Of a stretch of DNA of 64,000 bases, positions 35,768 through 43,597 are shown piece by piece. The stretch's first letter is position 1, and each line of letters starts with the position of its first letter. The stretch covers positions 42,840 through 106,839 of the forward strand of contig DATMML010000073.1 in assembly GCA_035570235.1 (NCBI GenBank), read 5' to 3'. The stretch is from Vicinamibacteria bacterium (lineage in GTDB: Bacteria > Acidobacteriota > Vicinamibacteria > Fen-336). The notes beneath the pieces are model-generated. The model searched no databases. It was not told the DNA's origin and saw only the letters and a list, made by a program, of their open reading frames with translations. The translations under genes were made by a program, and so were the position numbers.

Positions 35768-37777
35768 CTACTTGGGAAGCTCGAACCTGACCCGGACCGA
35801 CATCCACACCTTCACGGGGACGCCGTCCTTGGTGGCGGGGCGGTAGTGTCGCCGTTTGACGTTCTCGACCGCGGCCTCGTTCAGTCCCGCCTTTCCGCCC
35901 GCGGCCTGGACGACCTGAGCGTCGCTCACGTTCCCCCGCTCGTCCACGAAGACGTTCAGCTCGACGGTGCCCTCCACGCGCTGTCGGAGGGCGATGGGCG
36001 GGTATTGGAGGGGCGGGCTCTTCTCCGCCACCGGCGCGATCACTCCGGAATCGCTGAGGTTTACGAGGGTCCCCGGGCGGATGGGGGCGGGCGGCGCGGG
36101 CGTGGGCTCCGGGGTCGCGGCGGGGGCCGACGGCGGCGGTGCCTGCTCGGCGGCGCGCACCTGCTCCGCCCGGGCCAGCTCCTCCGCCTTGCGCCGCTCT
36201 TCGGCCAGGCGCGCTTCCTCGGCCTTCCTCTGCTCGGCCAGATTCCGGAGCTCCTCCCGCTGTTTGGCTTCCTGTTCGGCCTTGGCCTGCTTCCGCGCGT
36301 CGTCCTGCACCTGCTGGAGGGCGGTGGGGTCCACGGCCTGGCCGCGCGCCTTGGCCTGGGCCTCCAACTTCTTTTTCGCCTCCTCCGCCGCCTTGCCCTC
36401 GGCCGCGACCCTCTCCGCCTCGATGCCCGCTAGCTTATCCTCCAGCTCCTTCACACGTTTCTCGGCCGCCACCGCCTCCGCGCTGAGCGTGGGGGGAGCC
36501 TGGACGGGGGGCGGGGGGGTCGTGTGGGATAGGAAGTAGTAACCGACGCCCGCGATCAGGAGGATGGCGGCCGCGCCCACGAGGAGGGGCGTCTGGCTGC
36601 GACTCGCTCCCTTGTGGAACGTGAAGCCCGCTGCCGCCTCCTTGGGGCTATGCCCGGGACTGACCTCGAGGGGAGCGGGCGCGGCGGGCGGAGGAGCGGT
36701 GACGGGCTCCGGGTGCAGGTTGGCTTCCGCCCGCGGCGGGGCCGGCGCCTTGGCCTCCACGCTCTCCGTCCGGGCCGGGGACGGCTCGGGCGTGAGGGGT
36801 CGGGCTTGGGGCTTGGCCTCCTCGGCCACGAATTCGTGGTAGCTGGCCTCCCGGTCCTCCTTGACCGCCTTGGCCTCCTGCTCGATGTCGTCCCGATAGA
36901 GCGAGTGCATGAAGAAGGCGAGGTTGAATGTGGTGGGGGTGAAGTCGCCCGAGAAGAGGAGGGCGTCGATGGCCTTCCTCATCTCCTGCACCTCGGAGTA
37001 ACGCGTGGACGGCTCCGCACCCAGGGCCTTCTGTAGGATCTCGACTAGGGGCGGGCTCAGGGAGTCGTCCTCCCCCGCTGGGCTTTGGAGCTTGGCGACC
37101 GGGATGCGAGCGGCCAAGTCCGCGCCCGCCGGGGATTGTCCGGTGAGCATCTCAAAGAGCACGGCCCCCAGCGAATAGACGTCCGAACAGCCATCCCCGG
37201 CCCCCCCCGCTGCCTGCTCGGGGGCGAGGTAGGCCAGGGTCTCCTCCGGGAGGGCATCGCGGAGGCGGCTCGGCCAGTAGCCGAAACCTTTGACCCGGAC
37301 CTCTCCCTCGTAGGACACGAGGATGCACCCGGGGTTCAGGAGGCCGTGAAAGTATCGGTCGCCGGACTCCAGTCGGCGGGCCTGGGCCCCCTCCAGCGCC
37401 GAGCAGACTTTGCTCGCGATCAGGAGAGCGTGCTCCACCGAGAAGGGGAAGGCCTCCTGTCGACAACGCTCCAGGATGGCCCGCAAGTTCTTGCCCTCGA
37501 TGAACTCGTAGGAGATGTAGTAGGTCTGGTCTACCTTCCCGATGCCGAAGATCCTGAGGATGTTGGGGTTCTGGAGCTGGGCGGCCAACTTCGCCTGGTC
37601 CATCAGACTCCGCGCCGTCTCCGCGTTCCCGGAGATGGCGGGCTTGAGGCGAAGAATGGTGACAAGCTTTTCAAGGCCCGCCGGGCCCAGCTTGGCCGCA
37701 CGGTACTCGGGACCCAGACCGGTGCTGTCGGTCTCCTCGAGGAGGACGAGCTTCCCGAACCTTTCCCTCTTGGCCAT
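35768..37777 (-). CDS. Pseudokinase-transmembrane-TonB C-terminal fusion
   Basis: The 669-residue protein has a Ser/Thr-kinase-like domain (about 1-275), a Pro/Ala-rich linker, a transmembrane segment (about 399-416), a coiled-coil of Glu/Ala/Lys/Arg repeats (about 435-545) and a TonB C-terminal domain (about 585-668: PPIALRQRVEGTVELNVFVD). The kinase fold keeps APE (LAPEQA, 185-188) and the DVYSLGAVLFEM block, but the HRD motif is HGLLNP (catalytic Asp replaced by Leu146), DFG is GFG (Gly164), and the Lys of VAIK is missing, so it is probably inactive. The ATG at 37777 is used; the in-frame start at 37867 is upstream of the conserved region. Confidence 0.88.
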   Translation of the reverse strand: MAKRERFGKLVLLEETDSTGLGPEYRAAKLGPAGLEKLVTILRLKPAISGNAETARSLMDQAKLAAQLQNPNILRIFGIGKVDQTYYISYEFIEGKNLRAILERCRQEAFPFSVEHALLIASKVCSALEGAQARRLESGDRYFHGLLNPGCILVSYEGEVRVKGFGYWPSRLRDALPEETLAYLAPEQAAGGAGDGCSDVYSLGAVLFEMLTGQSPAGADLAARIPVAKLQSPAGEDDSLSPPLVEILQKALGAEPSTRYSEVQEMRKAIDALLFSGDFTPTTFNLAFFMHSLYRDDIEQEAKAVKEDREASYHEFVAEEAKPQARPLTPEPSPARTESVEAKAPAPPRAEANLHPEPVTAPPPAAPAPLEVSPGHSPKEAAAGFTFHKGASRSQTPLLVGAAAILLIAGVGYYFLSHTTPPPPVQAPPTLSAEAVAAEKRVKELEDKLAGIEAERVAAEGKAAEEAKKKLEAQAKARGQAVDPTALQQVQDDARKQAKAEQEAKQREELRNLAEQRKAEEARLAEERRKAEELARAEQVRAAEQAPPPSAPAATPEPTPAPPAPIRPGTLVNLSDSGVIAPVAEKSPPLQYPPIALRQRVEGTVELNVFVDERGNVSDAQVVQAAGGKAGLNEAAVENVKRRHYRPATKDGVPVKVWMSVRVRFELPK

Positions 37778-37919
37778 GGACTTGAGCTCGCCTTCGCGAG
37801 CTCGGGTGGTTCGAAAATTTAGCACGCGGCGTAGAGACCCGTCAACGCAGGGTCTCCCCGGGCCCACGTGTGGCCGCGGGCGGGGCTGCGGGAGGCGAGC
37901 CCGCCGCGGTGGGCAGGTT

Positions 37920-38726
37920 CTAGGGGCGCTGCAGAGTCACCGCCAGCTGGCGGGTCTCACCCTTCTCGATCTCCACCTCCCGCTCCTGGGGGCGGAAGCC
38001 GGGCCGCACGACCTCGATCGTGTGGTGGCCGGGGCTAAGATGGAGGAGCGTGACGTCGCGGGCCGTGCCCTGGAACTGGCCGTCCACGTAGACGGTCGCA
38101 TCGCGGGGCCAGGCCCTCATTCGAAGCTCACCGGAGTCGGGGTCTTCTGCGGCTGGCTCACGTTCCCGGTCGTCGTACCGCCGGCGATCAAGGCTGCCGT
38201 CGTCCGTCATCTCCGGGCGGGGATCCTCGGAGCGGTAACCCAAGTCAGAGTAGGGAGCGTAGTAGCCGGAGCCGGAGACGCCGTAATAGAAGGGGTCGTA
38301 GAAGGTGTCGTAGTAGTAAGGCCACCCGAAGTACAGGGACCCATAGAAGGGGGAGCCGTAGTACCCGCCGTAGTATCCGCGGTTGTACGGGTAGCGGTAA
38401 GGATACCGGCCTCTTCCCGTGCCGGCCGGAGGGTGACGCCGCTCGGCCAGGCCGAGGCCTGACCGCGATTGTGCCCACTCCGAGCGGTGGCCGCTAGAGT
38501 GGCCGATCGCAGAACTTGTGGAGGCCGAGGAGTGCCCGCCGTGGGAGAAGGAATGGGAACTAGAAGAACCCCCACTTTGACTGTGGCCGCTTCCCCCGCT
38601 GTGGCCACCTCCCCCACCGTGGCTGCCACCCCCGCTGTGGCCACCGCCCCCGCCGTGCGAGTCCTTGGCCAAGGCCGGTTGACTTACCAGAGCCAAGGCC
38701 ACCGCGACTGCCAAATGTCGGGTCAT
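37920..38726 (-). CDS. His/Gly-rich and Tyr-rich secreted PEGA-domain protein
   Basis: The 268-residue protein has a signal peptide (to about residue 20), a His/Gly/Ser-rich low-complexity part (about 22-85, HGGGGGHSGGG-type repeats), a Tyr-rich part (about 108-165, YPYRYPYNRGYYGGYYG) and a C-terminal PEGA domain (about 200-268: ATVYVDGQFQGTARDVTLLH, GHHTIEVVRPGF). The His-rich stretch could bind metal; the Tyr-rich part is unlike its neighbours. I chose the ATG at 38726 with GAGG upstream. It lies just upstream of the pseudokinase gene on the same strand, and PEGA domains often sit with kinases. Confidence 0.82.
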   Translation of the reverse strand: MTRHLAVAVALALVSQPALAKDSHGGGGGHSGGGSHGGGGGHSGGSGHSQSGGSSSSHSFSHGGHSSASTSSAIGHSSGHRSEWAQSRSGLGLAERRHPPAGTGRGRYPYRYPYNRGYYGGYYGSPFYGSLYFGWPYYYDTFYDPFYYGVSGSGYYAPYSDLGYRSEDPRPEMTDDGSLDRRRYDDREREPAAEDPDSGELRMRAWPRDATVYVDGQFQGTARDVTLLHLSPGHHTIEVVRPGFRPQEREVEIEKGETRQLAVTLQRP

Positions 38727-39171
38727 CGACCCCTCCGCACTCCCCCGGGCTTCGGGCGTACCCTCCGCGGTCGCTCCCGCGGGCCCCCCTGGGACCGGAC
38801 GGAACCCGGGCGTGCACCTTCCACGGTAGCGGGAAGTTTGGGGGGTGGCAAGTGGTTTTATTGGCCAGGCCAAAAGACCCTTCCTATCAATGAATTATGC
38901 TCACTGCCTGACCCAGCGCGGCCCCAGGCCTCTCGGGACGGGCCAACGACCGTCGATCTTCTTATCCTCGTCGAGCGCTTAGACGAACGCGACCCCGCCG
39001 ATTGCGACAAGCAGAGGCTGCCCAAGGCGACTACGACCGAGCCGACGTCGGTTCGTGGTACCGTGGAATCCTGACTGGTTCACATGAGAGGCCCTCCGGC
39101 CAGGAGGGCCGGAGGCAAAGGCGCGTGGAGCGACGAGAGCCCCCCGACGCTTGGCGGACTCGGCAGGAAGC
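38727..39171. other. 445-base divergent intergenic region without a gene
   Basis: No ORF with a ribosome binding site or recognisable product was seen here. It holds two overlapping hairpins (39090-39115, see separate entry) and a 13-base odd palindrome TTGGCC-n-GGCCAA (38861-38873). I see no clear promoter for either flanking gene. Confidence 0.5.
39090..39115. promoter_or_regulatory. Mutually exclusive hairpins in the leader of the zinc-protease-like gene
   Basis: Stem A pairs GGCCCTCC (39090-39097) with GGAGGGCC (39103-39110). Stem B pairs CCTCCGGCC (39093-39101) with GGCCGGAGG (39107-39115). The two cannot form together. No T tract follows, so it is not a terminator. It may be just a high-GC coincidence. 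Confidence 0.35.
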
Positions 39172-40896
39172 GTGAACGGTACGTCGAGGGCGCCGACTCC
39201 GAATAGTCGCCCCGCGCGACGTCTCGCCCTTGCCCTCGCCCTGGGCGCCGCGGCCTGTTCCCCGTCTCCCAGCCCACCCGGCCCTGCCGCGCCCCTGCCC
39301 ACCGCGGCTCTGCCCTGCGGCACCGAGGTCCAAGGGGCCCGTAACCTCGCCGTGCTCCACCGCTACTGGCAGCAGACCAGCCCACCCAGCACGAGCGCGG
39401 CCGGGGCTTTGGACCGCGATGTCAATAACGTGGCTCTGCTTCTGGACCGCGGGGACCTGGTCGTGCGGCGCAACCCGTTTGATCTCGACGCCGCATCTCT
39501 GCGCTTTGCGCCCAACCGCGGGGGCGGCTACGACGTGGTCCGCCTGAGCCTCCCCCTGGATTCAGGGGGGACGCCCCTGAGCATCGTCACCGGCGGGTCG
39601 GCCGCCGTGGGCCTTCCCTTTCCCTTCCCATTCTTCGGCACAACATTCACCCAAGTCTTCGTGAACGCCGACGGCAGCTTGACCTTCGGAGCGCCCGATA
39701 CCGGGGAAGGCGAGCAGGGTCTGGCCCGGTTCCTGGCCGGGCCGCCCCGGGCCGCGGCTTTCCTCGCCGACCTGGACCCCTCCCGGGGCGGCACGATCGC
39801 CGCCCAAGTGCTTGCCGACCGCGCCGTCATCCTCTGGACGGGAGTACCAGGAGGGGGACAGATCAACCACAACACCTTCGAGATCACCCTCCACGCGGGA
39901 GGGGTCCTGGAGATGGTCTACGGCGAGATGCAGAGCCGCGAGGCCGTGGTGGGAGTGTCTCCCGGCTCGACGCGGGATGTGACCCCGGCCGACCTCTCCG
40001 TCGGACATCCGGCCGGGAGCACCGGGGCGCTGGCGGAGCGCTTCAGCGAGACCGAGAAGTTGGACCTCGTCTCCGTGAGTCGCCGTTTCTTCGCCCGCCA
40101 CCCCGACGTCTTCGAGCAAATCGTCATGTACACCACCCGCCCGCTCAATCCCGTAGCGGGCACGCTCGCGTTCGAGCTGAACGTCAGGAACGACATCCAG
40201 GGCATCGGTCTGGAAACAGGCCTGGACGAGACGGGGCAGTGGGGCAGCGCGGGTGGCCTGGCCAGCGTGGTCTTCATGGACTCCATCGACCAGTACCTGG
40301 AGGTGGACGGCTTCGAGATCCTGGGTCATGAGGTCGGGCATCGCTGGCTGGCCCGGGTCCAATTCCGGGATGGCCGCGGGTCCCTGAGCAACGCGCTCCT
40401 GGGCCGGGGCCTCGTCCACTGGAGCTTCTTCATGAACTCCGATGCCTCGGTGTTAGAGGGAAACCGGATCGCGGACCGCGGGGGGGGCCATTTCGAGACA
40501 GTGGACATCACCCGAGGGTACAGCGCGCTGGACCAGTATGTGATGGGGATGCGACTGCCCGAGGAGGTGCCGCCCGTCTTCTACGTCGACGAGCCCGACA
40601 ACTTTCGTCCCAACCGGTCCTTCAAGTTCTCGTCCGCGCCGGAAGCGGGCATCAGTTTCACCGGCACCCGGCGGGACGTCCGAATCGAAGACATGATCGC
40701 GGCCCTGGGCCCGCGCGTCCCGGACGCCCTCCACGCTCCCCGACTCCTCCGGCATGCCTTCATCCTGGTGGCCGACGATGTCGCTCCCGCCACGGCCGAC
40801 CGTCTACAGGCCCTGGCCCGCATCCGCAGCCGTTTCGGGCCCTACTATCTCGAGGCCACCGGAGGGAGGGGGGCCGTGGACTCGACGCTGCCCTAG
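39172..40896 (+). CDS. Predicted exported zinc-metalloprotease-like protein
   Basis: The 574-residue protein has an N-terminal hydrophobic segment ending in Ala-Cys (C29, a non-canonical lipobox), a beta-rich region with PFPFPFFGTTFTQVFVNADG resembling nidogen-type domains (about 145-180), and a zinc-binding HEVGH motif at residues 386-390 (40327-40341) followed by RW. Later blocks YSALDQYVMGMRLPEEVPP and FYVDEPDNFRP are reminiscent of exported metallopeptidases but I cannot name the family. The GTG at 39172 has AGGAAG just upstream. Substrate unknown. Confidence 0.7.
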   Translation: MNGTSRAPTPNSRPARRLALALALGAAACSPSPSPPGPAAPLPTAALPCGTEVQGARNLAVLHRYWQQTSPPSTSAAGALDRDVNNVALLLDRGDLVVRRNPFDLDAASLRFAPNRGGGYDVVRLSLPLDSGGTPLSIVTGGSAAVGLPFPFPFFGTTFTQVFVNADGSLTFGAPDTGEGEQGLARFLAGPPRAAAFLADLDPSRGGTIAAQVLADRAVILWTGVPGGGQINHNTFEITLHAGGVLEMVYGEMQSREAVVGVSPGSTRDVTPADLSVGHPAGSTGALAERFSETEKLDLVSVSRRFFARHPDVFEQIVMYTTRPLNPVAGTLAFELNVRNDIQGIGLETGLDETGQWGSAGGLASVVFMDSIDQYLEVDGFEILGHEVGHRWLARVQFRDGRGSLSNALLGRGLVHWSFFMNSDASVLEGNRIADRGGGHFETVDITRGYSALDQYVMGMRLPEEVPPVFYVDEPDNFRPNRSFKFSSAPEAGISFTGTRRDVRIEDMIAALGPRVPDALHAPRLLRHAFILVADDVAPATADRLQALARIRSRFGPYYLEATGGRGAVDSTLP

Positions 40897-40909
40897 AGGC
40901 AGGGGGGCT

Positions 40910-41023
40910 TCACCGCCAGCGACCGAAGGTGAGGGCGAAGATGCCCTCCATGACGGCCCAGGTGAGGGCGGCCGCCAACGCGCAGCCCACCACCCCTGAC
41001 AGCAGCTCAACCCCGACTTCCAT
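40910..41023 (-). CDS. Small single-pass membrane peptide (37 residues)
   Basis: The 37-residue peptide, starting with ATG at 41023 and with GGAGG 6 bases upstream, has one transmembrane segment (MEVGVELLSGVVGCALAAAL then TWAVMEGIFAL) and ends FGRWR. It is the last gene of the PilMNOP-like minus-strand run. The ribosome binding site and membrane segment support it, but without homologues the function is unknown. Confidence 0.5.
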   Translation of the reverse strand: MEVGVELLSGVVGCALAAALTWAVMEGIFALTFGRWR

Positions 41024-41151
41024 GGCCCGCCTCCCGCCGGGTAGATGGCGAGGGGCGTGCCAGGCTTCCGGGCCTTGTCGGGCAAGGAGTTGCCGCCAGA
41101 GCGGAGCGCCCTCGTGGCCGGACGCGGACGCGAGCGTGTCCGTGCGAACAC

Positions 41152-41622
41152 TCAAGGGGGCAGCAGGAGCGTCAGTTCCCGACCCTCGGGGTTGCGGAGG
41201 CGAACGCCGGACTCCTCGTCGATCGAAAGGACCTCGTGTCCTCCCACGCGCTCGCCGATCCTGGCCAGGGTCACCTCGCCGGAGAGCGCGAGTACGGCCT
41301 GCAAGGCCCCGCCCTGGTGCAGAATGCCGACCAGCCGCAGGGCAGCTTCGGCAGGGACCGGGGTTGGCGACCGGGCAGCGGCGACCGGCCGGTGGGGGCT
41401 CGGGGGGGCGGGCTGGTCGGCGTAACGAAAAATGTCACGACTGGCGGCCGGGCCGGCCTCCTCGGGGTCCGGGGCGGAGGGGCTCGCTTCCAGGGAGGGG
41501 ACGGGGGGCGGGGATGGGGAAGGAAGCCCCACCGGCCCCGAACCACGACTCAAGACCACGAGCAACAGGACCAGGCCCCCGGCCGCGGCCAGGAGCCGCA
41601 CCCCGCGGGCCATGGCCGTCAC
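41152..41622 (-). CDS. PilP/GspC-like protein
   Basis: The 156-residue protein has an N-terminal membrane anchor (LLAAAGGLVLLLVVLSRG), a Pro/Ala/Ser-rich linker and a C-terminal beta domain (about 95-155: EAALRLVGILHQGGALQAVL, EVLSIDEESGVRLRNPEGRE) in the HR-type pattern of PilP and GspC. It is coupled by GTGA overlap to the PilO-like gene. PilP in known systems links the inner-membrane complex to the secretin, but no secretin is in the window. Confidence 0.75.
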   Translation of the reverse strand: MTAMARGVRLLAAAGGLVLLLVVLSRGSGPVGLPSPSPPPVPSLEASPSAPDPEEAGPAASRDIFRYADQPAPPSPHRPVAAARSPTPVPAEAALRLVGILHQGGALQAVLALSGEVTLARIGERVGGHEVLSIDEESGVRLRNPEGRELTLLLPP

Positions 41623-42119
41623 GGCCGCTCCGTCAGGCTGAAAGCGATGAGATCCAGGGAGAGGCCGGCCGAACCCGGCCTCAGCCGAACATTCTCCAGG
41701 ACCAGGCCTGTGCCGGGCCGGACGAGGTGACCAACGAGGCGCAGGATCTCCGCGTAGCGGCCATCCGCGGAGACCTGGACCCGGGCCCCCACCGGGGGAC
41801 GCCCCGCGGTGACAGCCAACCGCGCCCCGGAAACCGGGGCCCCCTCCAGTGATGCCACCACCGAGCGGCGCAGCCGCACCACGGGGTCACCAGGACCGCT
41901 GGTGGCGGCGGCCACGGCCGCGGTCGCCTTGTCCTCCGCCGCCGCCTGCCGCTGCTGCGCGGCGAGGCGGGCATGCAGGCCGGGACGCTCGGCGCGCGCC
42001 CGCCCCACCGCGGCCTCGGTATCCGCCGCCACCCGGTGGGCGGGAAGAGTGACCCCCGCGTAGAGTAGGCCCGCCCCCAGCAAAAGGAGTGCGGCGAGCA
42101 CGCGCGCGCTCGTCCTCAC
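41619..42119 (-). CDS. PilO/GspM-like protein
   Basis: The 166-residue protein has one N-terminal membrane segment (VLAALLLLGAGLLYAGVTL), a coiled-coil (about 33-70) and a small ferredoxin-like C-terminal part (about 105-165). This is the pattern of PilO/GspM. The GTG at 42119 overlaps the PilN-like stop (GTGA); a longer in-frame start at 43109 would run through PilN and PilM and is rejected. Confidence 0.72.
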   Translation of the reverse strand: MRTSARVLAALLLLGAGLLYAGVTLPAHRVAADTEAAVGRARAERPGLHARLAAQQRQAAAEDKATAAVAAATSGPGDPVVRLRRSVVASLEGAPVSGARLAVTAGRPPVGARVQVSADGRYAEILRLVGHLVRPGTGLVLENVRLRPGSAGLSLDLIAFSLTERP

Positions 42120-42646
42120 TCGCGGAGGCTCCCCGGCGGCCTGTAGGTGGCGCGTACCGAGGCCCGCACCTCGCCGTCTCGGTTCTCGGTCCCCGGCGAC
42201 ACCGCGGAGATCCGGGGCGACTCGGTCAGCCGCTTTAGGAAGAGGTCGTAGGCCTGGGCCCGGCGGGCAACCACCTGCAGCTCCAGCTCGACCCCCCGGC
42301 CGTAGGCGAGCCCCACTCCGTCCAGCCGCACGTCCGGCGGCACAAGCGCGGCAAGGTCGGCAACCACCCGGGGGGGAGGCGCCTCTGTGGTGAGGAGGAC
42401 GCGGGAGGCCAGACCCTCTTCCCTTCCCGAACGCGACTCGAGGGCACGCAGCCGGTCGCGGGCCCCCTCGCTGTCGCGCCGCGCCTCCTCGAGCCGGCTG
42501 CGCGCGATCTCGACCGCGGACTGCGCGCGACCGGCCGCGTATCCGGAGAGGGCAAACACCGCGACCGCCGCCGCCAAGAGCCCCGCGTCCCAAAAGGACA
42601 GGCCCGCCCGTCGGGGGTGGCCAGAGAAGTCGCGTCCCTGACTCAT
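42116..42646 (-). CDS. PilN-like protein
   Basis: The 176-residue protein has a short cytoplasmic N-terminus, a membrane segment (LLAAAVAVFALSGYAAGRAQ), a coiled-coil (about 45-80) and a ferredoxin-like domain (about 88-165: VVADLAALVPPDVRLDGVGL). This is the pattern of PilN. The ATG at 42646 overlaps the PilM-like stop by 4 bases (ATGA). Confidence 0.75.
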   Translation of the reverse strand: MSQGRDFSGHPRRAGLSFWDAGLLAAAVAVFALSGYAAGRAQSAVEIARSRLEEARRDSEGARDRLRALESRSGREEGLASRVLLTTEAPPPRVVADLAALVPPDVRLDGVGLAYGRGVELELQVVARRAQAYDLFLKRLTESPRISAVSPGTENRDGEVRASVRATYRPPGSLRE

Positions 42647-43479
42647 GCCAGGGCCGCTCCCAACCATGGGCGCTCCGCCGCCTCCGGCGGCGAGCCCACC
42701 CCCGGCAGCACCGCCGCCAGTTCCACCGCTTGCCCGGCCCCGGCGAGGTCATCCCGGAAGCTCCGCGCCCCCACCCCCGTGACCCGGAGGCAGGGCGGAT
42801 CCCCCGCGCCCGAAGGCGCGGTGCGGGCAGCCTCCTCGCACACCCGCTCCGCTTCCCCCGGCCCGGGGTCGCGCCGCCGACTGCGGAAAGCGCTGAGCCT
42901 GCCACCCTCAAAGGCGGCCAGGGAGAGGGCGGCGTCCCCGAGCACGATCTCCACCGTCCGGGCCGGACGCGGTTGCCGCAGGAGGCCGGCGAGGGCGACC
43001 AAAGGCGCGAGGTCGACGCGGTCGGTCTTAAGGCCGGCGGCGGCAGCCGCGGCCTCGTAGCCCGCCACCACGTCCCGGCGCACCGCGGCCGCCAGCAGCC
43101 GCCGTCCATCCAGGGGTAGGAGGTCGACCGCGGCCTCCCCCACGGGATAGGGGAGGGCCGGCCCGAGCCGGAAGCGTGCGTATTCGTGCGGGTCGGCCCC
43201 CTTCGGCGCTTCCAAGAGGAGGACCCGGGCGAGGCCGTCAGGGAGGATGAGCGTCACCCCACCCGGACCCAAGGCCTCCCGGAGACGGACGAGCGCCGCC
43301 GACACCTCGGCCGGCCGGGCCAGGTTGGAGGTGAAGGCGGAAACGAGGAGCGCCCCGGGGGGTAGGGGCACTATCTCCAGGGAGCGCAGCCGGGGACCAC
43401 GCAGGCCCCGCACAAGCCGGGCCCCCGCCACCGACGCCGCGTCGAAGGCCACCAGCCGGAGGGATGGAAACCAGGCCAC
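42643..43479 (-). CDS. PilM/GspL-like actin-fold protein
   Basis: The 278-residue protein shows the PilM/GspL pattern: a start with RLVAFDAASVAGARLVRGLR, a middle GGVTLILPDGLARVLLLEAP and a late TVEIVLGDAALSLAAFEGGR strand pair. PilM is an actin-like cytoplasmic ATPase that binds PilN. I chose the GTG at 43479; a TATAAT box at 43487-43492 lies just upstream, implying a nearly leaderless mRNA. It heads the PilMNOP-like operon. Confidence 0.75.
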   Translation of the reverse strand: MAWFPSLRLVAFDAASVAGARLVRGLRGPRLRSLEIVPLPPGALLVSAFTSNLARPAEVSAALVRLREALGPGGVTLILPDGLARVLLLEAPKGADPHEYARFRLGPALPYPVGEAAVDLLPLDGRRLLAAAVRRDVVAGYEAAAAAAGLKTDRVDLAPLVALAGLLRQPRPARTVEIVLGDAALSLAAFEGGRLSAFRSRRRDPGPGEAERVCEEAARTAPSGAGDPPCLRVTGVGARSFRDDLAGAGQAVELAAVLPGVGSPPEAAERPWLGAALA

Positions 43480-43486
43480 GATCCTG

Positions 43487-43492
43487 ATTATA
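43487..43492 (-). promoter_or_regulatory. -10 box giving a near-leaderless PilM-like transcript
   Basis: A perfect TATAAT on the minus strand at 43487-43492 predicts a start about 1 base before the GTG at 43479. No -35 box of the usual type is visible, so the call is uncertain. Confidence 0.4.
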
Positions 43493-43510
43493 GACCCGGC
43501 CCGCGCGGGC

Positions 43511-43541
43511 TTCCGGCGGCCGGGGGGCGCAGTGGTATGAT
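43511..43541 (+). promoter_or_regulatory. Extended -10 promoter for EF-G paralogue
   Basis: TATGAT (43536-43541) is preceded by TGG (43533-43535), an extended -10 signal. A possible -35, TTCCGG (43511-43516), is 19 bases upstream. It is divergent from the PilM-like gene, with about 115 bases between their starts. Confidence 0.5.
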
Positions 43542-43597
43542 CCGGCCCCGCGCTCCGGGGGCCCTCACGGGAGCATCCCGGGCCAGGGAGGAGAGGC

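Noticed and set aside
38570..38665. Short GC-rich tandem DNA repeat
   Set aside because: The repetition is explained by His/Gly/Ser codon repeats of the PEGA protein.
42120..43109. Long PilO-like extension through PilN and PilM
   Set aside because: The extra part is Arg/Gly-rich and antisense-like in composition while PilN and PilM are well supported in another frame.
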